A stretch of 64,000 nucleotides of DNA from Bolinopsis microptera. Its lineage: Eukaryota > Ctenophora > Tentaculata > Lobata > Bolinopsidae. The position numbers were made by a program, and so were the translations under genes. How positions within the stretch are numbered: position 1 is the first letter of the stretch; each line of letters starts with the position of its first letter. The stretch lies in contig NC_087081.1 in the NCBI RefSeq assembly GCF_026151205.1, positions 1,663,886 through 1,727,885 of the forward strand. Direction: 5' to 3'. This document shows, piece after piece, positions 1 to 12,237 of the stretch. A model generated the notes under the pieces. It ran no database searches, was not told where the DNA came from, and saw only the letters and a program-made list of their open reading frames with translations.

Positions 1-589
1 ACACAAAAAATTGGTAAATTTCCCCTTTGTTAAAGCAAAACCCCCTTTTGGAATCATCCAGTTGTAATTTCCAAAAGCCCGTGGTTCCTTTGTTTTGGGC
101 GGGTTTTAAACTTTCATAACGCATCAACCATTTAGCCTTTCCTCAATATAGCGTAAAATGCCCAAAGGATAAAACACCCTGATAAAAGATTGGGCCCTTG
201 ATGTGTACCTGTGGGAGCCCGGAATGAAGGGTTTTTAGTTGTCGGTCCGGTGTTATTCCCTTTCAGAAGAGGAGAAGTTTGTTAAAAAGGTTAATTTTTA
301 TATAAAAAAACGAAATAAACTGAAAACAACGATTTGAATGAAAAAAACAAATTAACAAAAAAATATTTAAATTAATGTCTAATATGTATCGTTGTTTTGA
401 GTAAATGGGGCTTTTTTTTTTAAAGTCTTTTTAAAATTGCTTTGGGAATTTTTAAAAATTTAAGAATCAAATGAAATAATTTTTTTTAAAGAAAAGTCGA
501 ATTTTTTTACTAACTTTACCACTCTTCTCTTGCCAATGGGTAGGGTTTTTATAAAATTTTTTTGCTCTTAAAGACCCCTTTCTCACTTT

Positions 590-593
<4 letters not shown>
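1..593. other. AT-rich low-complexity stretch, no gene seen
   Basis: Runs of A and T dominate, and no open frame has coding character. The only long frame crosses the adjacent poly-G tract and is a composition artefact. Nothing else is supported here. Confidence 0.6.

Positions 594-641
<48 letters not shown>
594..641. repeat. Poly-G tract, 48 bases
   Basis: An uninterrupted run of G. A second such tract at 49120-49144 also sits close to a related foldback element, and G/C runs cap the TTAA foldback at 14731-15508. The length may be an assembly estimate, because homopolymers of this size are hard to size correctly. Confidence 0.85.
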
Positions 642-659
642 CGAATTTTTCTGGAAAAA

Positions 660-900
660 AATTTTGATATTTTGCCCCCAAATTTTTTGAGGATATTTTG
701 GTTTTTTGTCATAACCCAGCCATTTGTTGTCAAAACTTTATGAAATTTAATAGAGTTCAGGAGACCCCTTTGCACAATTTTAGTACTTTTAAAATATGGG
801 GTATGGGGATGTTCAGGGGTATTTGGATAAATTCGGCCTAATTTGGATCAAATATGGGCGTGGCTACCCCGCGGGAATGTTGGACGCGCGCGCGGACGGA
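660..900 (+). mobile_element. Partial foldback element related to the one at 49205-49985
   Basis: Bases about 810-885 closely match the right terminal region of the 49-50 kb element: the shared string runs from gttcagg through gcctaatttgga and ends in a GGGCGTGGCT-nCCCCGCGGGAA block. Upstream resemblance is weaker. The left terminus is not seen, so this is a fragment or a diverged copy. No coding region is visible. Confidence 0.5.
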
Positions 901-1033
901 CAATATCTAAAACTTAACTAAAGTACTAGCAAAACTTACTGTCGTATCCTCTAAAATCACCTAATTTGTTTACAATTTTAGAGAGGGGCACCAAAGGGGA
1001 GAGGGTGCCAACAGGGGGGCGCTTTTTCGGCGG

Positions 1034-1370
1034 GGGGGGGGGGGGGCGCCAACAGGCAACGTTACGCCGCTGATAATGTATGAGTAACGTGTTTCTTCAA
1101 TAAATCTTGTATTATAAACCGCATCTGTAGTCAATAACTACATAAGGTTATAACATTGAAAATTAAATGATGGCGTTTGGACTTGTGACCAGCTCGCAGT
1201 ACATTACATTAATACACTCTCTGAATACCATCAAGCTAGCTAAAATTATTCGTAATATAATAATTGAAATTATTAGAACTGTTTTGTAACATCAACTTTA
1301 GTGCTCGTACGGTAGCCAGTTAAAAATATCGTTAGTTACATATTGTAAAGGTACTGTATAAGTAATACGT
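1034..1370. other. Poly-G run, then unremarkable AT-rich DNA
   Basis: A short G run near 1034-1046 is followed by AT-rich sequence without an open frame. The stretch ends in a plausible 3' splice acceptor (ttattgcag) directly before the exon at 1381. Confidence 0.5.
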
Positions 1371-1380
1371 GTTATTGCAG

Positions 1381-1812
1381 TAAAGAGAGAAAGACTGGAT
1401 GGTGAGATAGTCCCAGTCAGTGCTGCACAGTCCCGCACTAGAGGTGATAACGAGGAGGAGTACGCTGCTCACCACGCTATAGACCTTGTCGTGAAGACTT
1501 ACTCCTACACAGACAAGGGTTCTGAAAGCTGGTTAAAGATAACACTAGACCAGGTTCACTGTGTGAACAAGTGATGTCGCTTAGTATGAGGTAATACTTT
1601 CCTCACCTGGACCTGCTCTATCAGAGACTGTAGTACCTGTGAGGGTGGCTGTAATAGCAAAGAGGCCCTCACAGTGTACACAGAGGAACCACAACCTGAT
1701 AACCTATCACCCTGCTTCCAAATACGGCTGCAATACGGAGGATACGGTGAAGCTAGAGAATATTATGGTTATAGCCTCATTGAGCAAGAGATAGTGGTAA
1801 TCGGGAAACAAG
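1381..1812 (+). pseudogene. Broken exon of an FTP/fucolectin-like carbohydrate-binding domain
   Basis: An acceptor (ttgcag) at 1380 and a donor (CAAG|GTGAGA) at 1812/1813 bound the exon. The conceptual translation contains AAHHAIDLVVKTYSYTD, then SWLKITLDQVHCV, a Cys-rich TWTCS...CSTCEGGC segment, LTVYTEEPQPDNL and IVVIGKQGET. The first two resemble the fucolectin-tachylectin-4-pentraxin family, where the domain binds fucose-type glycans with calcium. The frame before and after about 1570-1600 is the same, but between them are two in-frame TGA codons. One base lost near 1570 and one gained near 1595 would explain this, because the shifted frame there reads QVMSLSM without a stop. No other exon of the gene is identified. 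It could be a pseudogene or reflect base-calling errors. Confidence 0.55.
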
Positions 1813-2565
1813 GTGAGACTACTCATAATTCTTACTATATACCTATTTATAGTAGGTAGGATATGACTTCACGGTTACATTAGAAGATTAAAGTGAAATA
1901 TTTGTGTAAAAACAAACAATGAAGCTTTTTTAAGTATTCTTTATACCCACAACTGATTCATTGGACTAATCTAAAAAGTTTTTATTAGATGATAGCCCTA
2001 ACCGAACATCTTTATTTCAGGATGTTTAAGACTTTCGGTTGCAGAGCAAAAAAGTGTACCCATGCACTTCGCGCGCACTGTAAACACTGACATGATATGA
2101 TCTCGGAGTTATAACGCAGATATAATAATTATTAACTAAGATATCTTTTTGTTTCTTTATATAAAGCCAGAAGATGAACACTGAAATTTAAGATCAACTA
2201 CACAAATTTTAGCAGTCAAAATTATGAGACGCCGGTTTGAAACGCAGGAAACAAATATACTCGACCATTAAGTTTTTGCGGGGATTAGAGGGGATTTCTA
2301 ACGAGGGTCACAAGTAAGTAAATTTTAAGTGATGATTGCATGCTCATCGCGAAAACCCAATTCCTGATGGCCATAATTGACAAAAATAAGGGATAACTTC
2401 ACTTACAAGTTTCATGTTTTCATCTAATAGCTCCAAATAAATGTAACATATCATACTCAAATGTTACATAAAATATGGAAAAAGAATGAGCATTTTATAA
2501 GTTTATAGCTTATTTCTGGAGTGAAATTGATATAAATTAACTTAACTGTTTTTGTCATATTTCAG
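1813..2565. other. Intron-like or intergenic AT-rich DNA
   Basis: No convincing coding segment. An acceptor-like ttatttcag near 2021 precedes a short Cys/Lys-rich open stretch of about 22 codons that ends in a stop; I could not tie it to a neighbour. Confidence 0.4.
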
Positions 2566-2653
2566 GTGAAGTATACCGAAAATGACGATTGTATCAAGAC
2601 TAAAAGACAAACAGATGGCGATAACTAATGGATCTCAATCAGCTTCCAACCAG
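2566..2653 (+). CDS. Candidate small 5' exon, function unknown
   Basis: An acceptor-like tttcag precedes 2566. ATG at 2582 opens 24 codons (MTIVSRLKDKQMAITNGSQS...) to CAG|GTTACT at 2653. The donor is weaker than those nearby. It lies just upstream of the exon at 3451 and the 1.4-kb array, so it may be the first coding exon of the gene from which the array was copied. That link is inference. Confidence 0.3.
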
Positions 2654-3450
2654 GTTACTCACAGTTTAATTTGAGAGTTTATATTTGGATAATGAAGCTA
2701 TATTATTAAACTTTCCCTAAAAATGATTGCATATTTTAGCCGTGAAACGTTTTACTAATTTACTGTTTAGTGCAGCACTATTTTTGCATTAAACATTGGT
2801 AAATCAATTTGGTTAAACTAAGATTACATCTATCTGATCGATAAACCTTGATAATTTCTATCAATTTTTTTGTTTAATGTCACGTTTTATTTCCATAGTT
2901 TTACTGCTTAAGACTACCTCTAAGGTTTGGAACTCATTTTAGGCAATAATTAATGTACTTGATACTTATGTTATTGGTTATCTTAGTCAACCAATATCCT
3001 ACTTTTGGTTATTTTCGGCTTAAAATCTGAATCTCTCTCTGTCACATAACCCAATAATATGTCGAATTATAGTGAGTTACATCGTTGTAGTCAGATCGTA
3101 CTTTATTGAGACGGACAGTGAGCTAGATTTCATCAGACGGAACTCAACTGAGCTCATGGTTTGGTATGTTCTTAGATTATCAACATTAATTTATGAATAC
3201 TAATCTGCTTACACAAACATGAATAGACGTATATCATGATCTACTACTATTTTGAGGGCTTTAGTTAAACTTTCAAATATTTAAGTATTTATATTGTATT
3301 TATCTATTTCATAGTTACTATTAGTATTAATAATAATTTTAATTTAAAACTTTAATTCATATCTAATTTACGACATACCCCAATTTGCTTGGTATATTTG
3401 CAAGTGTCAACAGAAAATAAAGATCGGTGCGTTAATTGATCTTCTTTCAG

Positions 3451-3605
3451 GATAAATAATAGACATTACCATGAAGAAATCGACTAACTATTCGACTACA
3501 GAGTACAGAGTAGCACGAGGATCCCTTGAGTAGTACCAGACCACTATAACTGATTTGCACGAAGATATGGAATTTATAGAGTCTTGCAGTGACCAGAATC
3601 CAAAA
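3451..3605 (+). pseudogene. Candidate exon of the array's ancestral gene, one in-frame stop
   Basis: Flanked by cttctttcag and AAA|GTAAGT. From ATG 3471 the frame runs 45 codons in phase 0 to the donor with a single TAG after VARGSLE. The second half, TDLHEDMEFIESCSDQNPK, is polar and helix-like. It precedes a diverged version of block B near 4088-4175, so it probably belongs to the founder copy of the array. No known family recognised. Confidence 0.35.
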
Positions 3606-4087
3606 GTAAGTTATCGACCTGCAAAATTTGTTTACTTACTAATACTTAATTCTTGACATCTTCCGGAAATACTTATTTTGACGTAAATCTAAGATTAACT
3701 AAACTTTATTAGTGTAACATAATTCGATTCTCTTCGAAATTCAATTCACCGAGTTCATTGCAAATGAACCAATATCCTGTAAGACCGCGCGAATGTAAAA
3801 GTCTGTAATCCTGGATCGCGAGAAAGTTATGAGCATGAAATTGCGTGAAAAACGGTCTTAAATGTAAATCAACAAAGAAGTAGTACTGGATAAGAAAATC
3901 ATTAAAAGGATTTATTTTGGCGCAGTATCTTGACCCTTTTTTCAGCCGAGCCCACTGATAGCATTTTAACGTTACTCCTCGATTTTAAAAAGTTTTCTTG
4001 CGCTTTTCTGATACCAGCCGCTTCTCCACATGTTCGAGCAAAATTCACAAAAATTTTCTGCAACACAACTATTATACTACTATAACT

Positions 4088-4175
4088 ACTATACTATAAA
4101 GGCAGACGAGATTTCCTGGAGCTTATGAGCATTCCTCATCATATTGAAGCGGATCAGGCCCTAATTCTCGACGAC
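4088..4175 (+). pseudogene. Diverged founder copy of block B
   Basis: The segment GGCAGACGAGATTTCCTGGA through CTCGACGAC resembles the B blocks at 4850, 7807, 9203, 10550 and 12270. It translates as RRDFLELMSIPHHIEADQAL...LDD and then stops, followed by GTAAGTTGAC. It is the most divergent copy, which suggests the array grew rightward from here. Confidence 0.45.
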
Positions 4176-5057
4176 TAAGCTTAACTATAATGTAAGTTGA
4201 CAATAAAATACACAAGTTTTTTTTTCCCAATCATCTAATATTCTATTGCGTGATCAATATTTGATCATCAAATGGTTGTGCGTATTGTGAAACTGGCAAT
4301 AAGCCTTGTGTCATTGACGATTTAATATTAATACGGAGACATCTTCAGATTTTCTGAGTTTGTATCACACAAGGTAAGACAAAGAAGCAGGCCAGGTAAT
4401 GACACCCTAAAACATGAATATTCTAATACTGACCAACGGGGCATTCTCAAAATAAAGTTAAACGGCTCACGATCCAACATTACTTATATTAGAATTGAAT
4501 ATATCGATATTCACAAAAACCTACTATTAGTGTAACAATCTTCAATTCTTTCCAAGACGTAGTTGACCCAGTTAAAAAGAAGAGTACGAACCTTAGTTAA
4601 GATGGCGACCTAGTTAGTTAAGAACATGAAGACGTAAGTTAACGGAATATTGAACGAAGGAAAATTATCGAACACATTTATGTTGGTGTAGCATCACGTA
4701 TTCATTTTGCAGCTGAGGCCATGATATAATTTGAATGTTATTTCTCGATTAGCTATCGTTTTTCTTGCGTTTTTCTTGTTATCAGCTAATTCTCCACATG
4801 GTCGAGTAAAAATTCACAACAATTCACCATCACAGGTGTTGACGTAGACTCATTATATCTTAAAAAGATAAAAGCAGACGAGATATATCGGAGCTTATTA
4901 TTAGCAACTCTCGTCATGAAGCGGATCAGATTCTTCTCGACGACAGCAAGTGTACTAACACGGACCTATTAAGTGCAAGTTGATGGTAAGACACTCAAGC
5001 TCCTGATCGAATAATTGTGCGTTTTATAGTACTTAATGATTAGCCTCGGATTACTTT

Positions 5058-6917
5058 CAATGTATCGAGCAGATGTATTCACATTCCTCAGCAAAAATCA
5101 AACTGTTGAACAGATTGTCAGAGACAATCGACATTCACTGTGGGACTGAGCAAGGTCACCCGATGTCTCCTGAGCTGTTCAAGTGTTTCATCCACCAACT
5201 CTCCCTAGATCTGGATAACGCTGAGGAAGTCAACGTCCCTGAACTGAATAATGTTAATATCACTCATCTCCTCTGGGCTGATGATCTTATACTTCTTGCC
5301 CTTGACCATACTGGACTACAGAAACTTCTAAACGTTTTACACAGTTACTGTATCGAATGGGGACTAACCGTTAACATCGGAAAAACGGCAGTGATGGTGT
5401 TCAACCGTTCCGGGAGGCTCCTTAAAGAGAGTCTGACATTCCAACTCGGCGAAACCAACATCACATCAGTTCGAGAATATTGCTACCTCGGGATAACCTT
5501 TACCCTCAACGGTTCTTCAGCAGTAGCACAGAACAAACTGAAGCAAAAAGGTCTCAGAAGCTACTTCGCGCTAAAAAGCAGTATTGACTTAAGACACTTC
5601 AGGCGAACAATCGTATTCAAGCTATTCGACGCGCTTGTGGTACCGATTGTGACATACGGATGTCAGGTGTGGCTCCCAGAGACTCTCTTTGTCAGAAACT
5701 ATCAAGATAATATCAACACCAAATCTCTCCTGAAGGAGACTGCAAGAGATCCTCTCGAAAAGCTTCATCTCTCATTCCTCAAGTGGACCTTAGGAGTGGG
5801 CAGAAAAACCTCAAATGCGAGTGTATGGGGTGATACAGGCCGCTGCCCCCTAGTGATAAAGGCATCAAAGCAAGTATTTGGGTATTTCAACCGACTTGAG
5901 CAAATGGACAGAGCTGGTTGCACAAGTCTAGCCAGACAGGCGTTCATAGAACAACGCACACTCAATCTGCCATGGTACAAAGGTATAGAAGATCTCCGAC
6001 AAAGCCTTCAGTCAGTATCATCTCGCAGGTTGACCTACCCCAACCAATTCAAAACAGCACTACGTAGTACTTTTATTAACTGTTGGAACGATGAGCGGCA
6101 AAACAACCGGAAGCTCAGTTTCTACAACACTATCAAAAGTGAATTTACAGCTGAAGCGTACCTGAACCTGCAGCTCAGTGGAGAAGAGGTGAAGCGGCTG
6201 GCGCAGTTCAGAATGAGTGCTCATAAGTTCAACATCGAGACCGGTAGATACGCCATCAACCGTGAAAATCCGCTCAGTCGCATTTGTAAGCACTGTTCTT
6301 CATCAGACCTTGAAGCTGTCGGTATACTGGCCGAACTACCAATGTTTGAGCCGATCATTGAAGATGAGAAACACGTTCTCACGGATTGTTCGCTTTACGA
6401 CGACCTGAGGCGAAACATAGGTCAGCAGGCGAGAACCATGATCACCTCTGGAGCGGAGACCTTTGCCGACCTCTTCAAGGATATCCTATTGATCAGAGAA
6501 ACTGCCAGATTCTTGAGTAAAGTGAACAAGCGGAGGTTCCCCCCGAGTGACAGAAAAGAAAAGGAAGGACCTACAACATGACTCACGGACTCAACATGCG
6601 AAACGTGGATCCGACAGTGTGTTATTTTTCGTGTGCGTTTCACACTTTTGATTTAGTGTGGAATTTATGTGTGGATCTTAGGCATGGACACAAAGGACTG
6701 GTTGTTCGCGTCATGAACATTCCTTTTTAGATTAGCTCGGTTTTTAAACTCTTTAGACTATAACCGTCAACCGTGCATTTTTCAGGACAGGTTTCGGTTT
6801 TTTCGTTTTTGACTTTCATTTTATCTTTATTTTTTTAAATTTAGATCCGACACAATGTTTATTGTAATGATCATTTTATTTTGAAATCCTTTGAAATCCT
6901 TTGAAATCCTTTGAAAT
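5058..6917 (+). mobile_element. 5'-truncated LINE inserted in the first array unit
   Basis: The array sequence breaks at gattagcct near 5058 and resumes at acaag|GTAAGAC near 6917. The insert ends in four tandem copies of a 10-base TTTGAAATCC-type tail, like the short 3' microsatellites of CR1-group LINEs. Roughly 310 bases of array sequence between the two junctions are missing compared with other units, so the insertion was accompanied by a deletion. No target-site duplication is evident. Confidence 0.75.
5073..6581 (+). CDS. LINE reverse transcriptase, C-terminal portion
   Basis: The 502-residue frame begins just before the GTEQGHPMSPELF segment (the conserved glycine-plus-PQG-like region of LINE RTs). 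It carries the catalytic LLWADDLILLA motif at about residue 68 and the GLTVNIGKTAVMVF thumb-proximal motif. A C-terminal zinc-knuckle-like region has CKHC about residue 410 and H...C about 440. The endonuclease and the first RT motifs are absent, so it is not autonomous. Known LINE RTs make cDNA at the nicked target site. The ATG is internal to the original protein, hence the start is arbitrary. The frame is otherwise uninterrupted, implying a fairly recent insertion. Confidence 0.85.
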   Translation: MYSHSSAKIKLLNRLSETIDIHCGTEQGHPMSPELFKCFIHQLSLDLDNAEEVNVPELNNVNITHLLWADDLILLALDHTGLQKLLNVLHSYCIEWGLTVNIGKTAVMVFNRSGRLLKESLTFQLGETNITSVREYCYLGITFTLNGSSAVAQNKLKQKGLRSYFALKSSIDLRHFRRTIVFKLFDALVVPIVTYGCQVWLPETLFVRNYQDNINTKSLLKETARDPLEKLHLSFLKWTLGVGRKTSNASVWGDTGRCPLVIKASKQVFGYFNRLEQMDRAGCTSLARQAFIEQRTLNLPWYKGIEDLRQSLQSVSSRRLTYPNQFKTALRSTFINCWNDERQNNRKLSFYNTIKSEFTAEAYLNLQLSGEEVKRLAQFRMSAHKFNIETGRYAINRENPLSRICKHCSSSDLEAVGILAELPMFEPIIEDEKHVLTDCSLYDDLRRNIGQQARTMITSGAETFADLFKDILLIRETARFLSKVNKRRFPPSDRKEKEGPTT

Positions 6918-9900
6918 ACAAGGTAAGACAAAGAAACTAACGTTTATCAGGTCAGGTAATGGCAACCTAAAACATGAATATTTAAATACTATAGACCAAC
7001 GGGGGCTTTCTCAAAATAAAGTTAAACGGCTCATGATTCAATATTACTTATGTTAGAATCCGACTACTTCAAATCTATATCATAGTGCATCTGGAAAAGC
7101 AAAGTGATTACAGTATAACAATTGGTTCGTTAGAAACAAGGAGGAAATCAGCAGAAATAGTATGTTGTTATTATATAATCGATTAACTTTGTAACACCAT
7201 TGCGATACTGAATATTATTGATAAAATAGGTGTTTGTTGTTCTGGAACAAATTTGTACATTGATAACTTCAGGTGCTTATAAGGTGCATTAAGTAACAAA
7301 GAACAACTGTGAAAAGGCTACATACCTGAAGCAATGAAGTACAATGATAAACTACGAGACTAAATCACCAGTATCAATAAAGTAAGTTACCTAAAATATT
7401 GTTTATGTTCTTATTTACTTGTTAAGATCTTTTCGCAAAATATTTGTAGACTTAAATCGATATTAGACATTCACAAAAACCTATTTAAATTAGTGTAACA
7501 ATGTTCAATTCTTTCCGAGACGTAGTTAACCCAGTAAAAAAGAAGCGTACGATCCTTTGTTAAGATGGCGACCTAGTTAGTTAAGAACATGAAAACGTAA
7601 GTTAACGGAATATTGAACGAAGGAAAATTAATAATTATCGAACACATTTATGTTGGTGTAGTATCACGTATTCCTTTTGCAATTGAGCCCATGATATGAT
7701 TTGAATGTTATTTCTCGATTAGCTATCGTTTTCTTAAGATTTTCTTGGTATCAGCTATTTTTCCACATGGTATAGTAAAAATTCACAACAATTCACCATC
7801 ACAGGTGTTGACGTAGACTCCTTATATCATAAAAAGATAAAAGCAGACGAGATTTGTCGGAGTTTATTAGCAACTCTCGTCATGAAGCGGATCAGATTCT
7901 TCTCGACGACAGCAAGTGTACTAACACGGACCTATTGAGTGTAAGTTGATGGTAAGACACTCAAGCTTTTGATCGAATAATTGTGCGTTTTATAGCACCG
8001 AGCGATTAGCCTTGTGTTACTGACGATTTAATGTCGGGGAATATTTCTGCTATTTCTGAGTTTGTTCTCAATCATTCACTAAAACCGAAGTTAAGAATTG
8101 ATCCTTTAAAGTATCTCTATCTTAGCTAATCTGTGATTTTGAACTTACACTAGCTTTTTTGAGGGGGAGACGAAATTCTAACCTTAATATATCAGAACAA
8201 TCCAGAATATAGTTTAATGTCACATTTAACAAAGACATTTGCAGGTTTATTGCTGTAAACGATCCTAATGTATCATACAGACACCGCAAGAAGGAGCTGT
8301 TCCTTCGTCCATAAAAGGTAAGACAAAGAAACCAACGTTTATCAGGTCAGGTAATGGCACCCTAAAACATGAATATTTAAATACTATAGACCAACGGGGG
8401 CTTTCTCAAAATAAAGTTTAACGGCTCACGATCCAACATGCCTTATGTTATAATCCGATTACTTCAAATCTATATCACAGTGCATCTGGAAAAGCAAAGT
8501 GATTACAGTATAACAATTGGTTCGTTAGAAACAAGGAGGAAATCAGCAGAAATAGTATGTTGGTATTATATAATCGATTAACTTTGTAACACCATTGCGA
8601 CACTGAATATTATTGATAAAATAGGTGTTTGTTGTTCTGGAACAAATTTGTACATTAATAATTTTAGGTGCTTATAAGGTGCATTGAGTAACAAAAAACA
8701 ACTGTGAAAAGGCTACATTCATGAAGCAATGATGTACCTACAATGATAAACTACGAGACTAAATCACCAGTATGAATAAAGTAAGTTACCTACAATATTG
8801 TTTATTTACTTATTTACTTGATAAGATCTTTTCGCAAAATATTTGTAGACTTAAATTGATATTTGACATTCACAAAAACCTATTTAAATTAGTGTAACAA
8901 TGTTCAATTCTTTCCGAGACGCAGTTAACCCAGTAAAAAAGAAGCGTACGATCCTTGGTTAAGATGGCCACCTAGTTAGTTAAGAACATAAAAACGTAAG
9001 TTAACGGAATATTGAACGAAGGAAAATTATCGAACACATTTATGTTGGTGTAGTATCACGTATTCCTTTTGCAGCTGAGCCCATAATTAAATTTGAATGT
9101 TATTTCTCGATTAGCTATCATTTTTCTTGCGTTTTTCTTGTTATCAGCTATTTCTCCGCATTAACATTGTCTAGTAAAATTTTACAACAATTCACCATCA
9201 CAGGTGTTGATGTAAACTCCTTATATCTTAAAAAGATAAAAGCAGACGAGATATGTCGGAGCTTATAAGCAACTCTCGTCATGAAGCGGATCAGATTCTT
9301 CTCCACGACAGCAAGTGTACTAACACGGACCTATTGAGTGTAAGTTGATGGTAAGACACTCAAGCTTTTGATCGAATAATTGTGCGTTTTATAGCACTTA
9401 GCGATTAGCCTTGTGTTACTGACGATTTAATGTTTAATGGGGAATTTTTCTGCTATTTCTGAGTTTGTTCACAATCATTCTCAAATAACCAAAATAAGAA
9501 TTGATCCTTAAAAGTATCTCTTTCTTAGCTAATCTGTGATTTTACACTTACACTAGCCTTTCTGAGGGAGAGACGAAATTGTAACCTTAATATCTCTCAA
9601 CAATCCAGGGTATAGTTTGATGTCACATTTAACAAAGACATTTGCTGGTTTATTGCTGTAAACGATCCTAATGTATCATACAGACACCGCAAGAAGGAGC
9701 TGTTCCTTCGCCCATACAAGGTAGGACAAAGAAACCAACGTTTATCAGGTCAGGTAATGTCACCTTAAAACATGAATATTTAAATACTATAGACCAAAGG
9801 GGGCTTTCTCAAAATAAAGTTAAACGGCTCATGATTCAATATTACTTATGTTAGAATCCGATTACTTCAAATCTATATTATGGTGCATCTGGAAAAGCAA

Positions 9901-11639
9901 AGTGATTACAGTAAAACAATTGGTTCGTAAGAAACGAAGAGGAAATCAGCAGAAATAGTATGTTGGTATTATATTCAATTAACTTTGTAACACCATGGTG
10001 ATAGTGAAGATTAATGATAAAATAAGTTTTTGTTGTACTGCAACAAATTTGTACATTGATAATTTCAGGTGCTTATAATTTAGTAACAAAGAACAATTGC
10101 GAAAAGGCTGCCTTCTTGAAGCAATGAAGTACAATGATGAGCTAGCGAGACTAAATCACCAGTATCAATAAAGTAAGTTACCTAAAAATATTGTTTATTT
10201 ACTTATTCACTTGTTAAGATCTTTGAAATTCACAAAAACCTATTATTAGTGTAACAATGTTCAATTCTTTCCAAGAGTTAACCCAGTAAAAAAGAAGTGT
10301 ACGATCCTGGGTTAAGATGGCGACCTAGTTAATTCAGAACATAAAAACGTAAGTTAACGGAATTTTGAACGAAGGAAAATTATCGAACACATTTATGTTG
10401 GTGTAGTATCACATATTTCTTTTGCAGCTGAGCCCATAAATTAATTTGAATGTTATTTCTCGATTAGCTATTGTTTTCTTAAGTTTTTCTTGTTATCAGC
10501 TATTTCTCCACATGGTCGAGTAAAAATTCACAACAATTCACCATCACAGGTGTTGACGTAGACGCCTTATATCTTAAAAAGATAAAATCAGACGATATAT
10601 GTCGGAGCTTATTAGCAACTCTCGTCATGAAGTGGATCACATTCTTCTCGACGACAGCAAGTGTACTAACACGGACCTATTGAGTGATAGTTGATGGTAA
10701 GACACTCAAGCTTTTGATCGAATAATTGTGCGTTTTATAGCACTTAGCGATTAGCCTTGTGTTACTGACGATTTAATGTTTAATGGGGAATTTTTCTGCT
10801 ATTTCTGAGTTTGTTCACAATCATTCTCAAATACCCGAGATAAGAATTTATCCTTAAAAGTATCTCTTTCTTAGCTAATTTGTGATTTTACACTTACACT
10901 AGCCTTTCTGAGGGAGAGACGAAATTCTAACCTTAATATCTCTCAACAATCCAGGTTATAGTTTGATGTCACATTTAACAAAGACATTTCCAGGTTTATT
11001 GCTGTAAACGATCCTAATGTATTATACAGACACCGCAAGAAGGAGCTGTTCCTTCGTCCATGCAAGGTAAGACAAAGAACCCAACGTTTATCAGGTCAGG
11101 TAATGGCACCCTAAAACATAAATATGTAAATACTATAGACCAACGGGGGCTTTCTCAAAATAAAGTTAAACGGCTCAGGATCGAACATTACTTATTATAT
11201 TAAAATCCGAGTATGTATTATGGTTCATCTGGAAAAGCAACGCTATTATAGTATAACAATTGGGTCGTTAGAAACAAGGAAGAAATCAGCAGAAATAGTA
11301 TGTTGGTATTATATAATCAGTTAACTTTGTAACATCATTGTGAAAGTGAAGATTAATGATAAAATAGGTGTGTGTTGTACTGGGACATATGTTTACATTC
11401 ATAATTTCAGGTGCTTATAATTTAGTAACAAAGGATAACTGTGAAAAGGCCGCATTCCTGAAGCAATGAAGTAAATGATGATGTAGCGAAACTAAATCAC
11501 CAGTATCAATAAAGTAAGTTACCTAAAAATATTGTTTATTTACTTATTCACTTGTTAAGATCTTCTTGCAAAATATTTGTGGACTTAAATCGATATTTGA
11601 CATTCACAAAAAGTTATTAGTGTAACAATGTTCAATTCA

Positions 11640-12237
11640 ATTGAGGTTAGTGAGGTTAGTGAGGTTAGTGAGGTTAGCGAGGATAGTTAGGTTAGTGAGG
11701 ATAGTGAGGTTAGTGAGGTTAGTGAGGTTAGTGAGGTTAGTGAGGTTAGTGAGGTTAGTGAGATTAGTGAGGATAGTGAGGTTAGTAAGGTTAGTGAAGT
11801 TAGTGAGGTTAGTGAGGTTAGTGAGGTTAGTGAGGTTAGTAAGGTTAGTGACGTTAGTGAGGTTAGTGAGGTTAGTGAAGTTAGTGAGGTTAGTGAGGTT
11901 AGTGAAGTTAGTGAGGTTAGTGCGGTTAGTTAGGTTAGTGAGTTTAGTGAGGTTAGTGAGGTTAGTGAGGTTAGTGAGGATAGTGAGGTTAGTAAAGTTA
12001 GTGAGGTTAGTAAGATTAGTGAGGTTAGTAAGGTTAGTAAGGTTAGTGACGTTAGTGAGGTTAGTGAGGTTAGTGAAGTTAGTGAGGTTAGTGAGGTTAG
12101 TGAGGTTAGTGAGGTTAATGAGGATTGTTAAGTTAGTGAGGATAGTGAGGTTAGTGAGGTTAGTGAGGTTAGTGAGGTTAGTGAGGTTAGTGAGGTTAGT
12201 GAGGTTAGTGAAATTAGTGAGGTTAGTGAGGTTAAAT
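11640..12237. repeat. 9-bp minisatellite, about 66 units of GGTTAGTGA
   Basis: Near-perfect repetition of a 9-base unit with point variants (GTTAGCGAG, GATAGTGAG, GTTAGTAAG, GTTAGTGAC). Because the unit length is a multiple of three and has no stop, both strands stay open for over 200 codons; those frames are not proteins. It replaces block A and the following intron of array unit 5: ttcaattc precedes it and ttcacaacaattcacc follows, both normal array sequence. Confidence 0.95.

Noticed and set aside
467..775. 102-codon minus frame with a polyproline run
   Set aside because: The prolines are the translated poly-G tract; the flanks are low-complexity with no coding bias.
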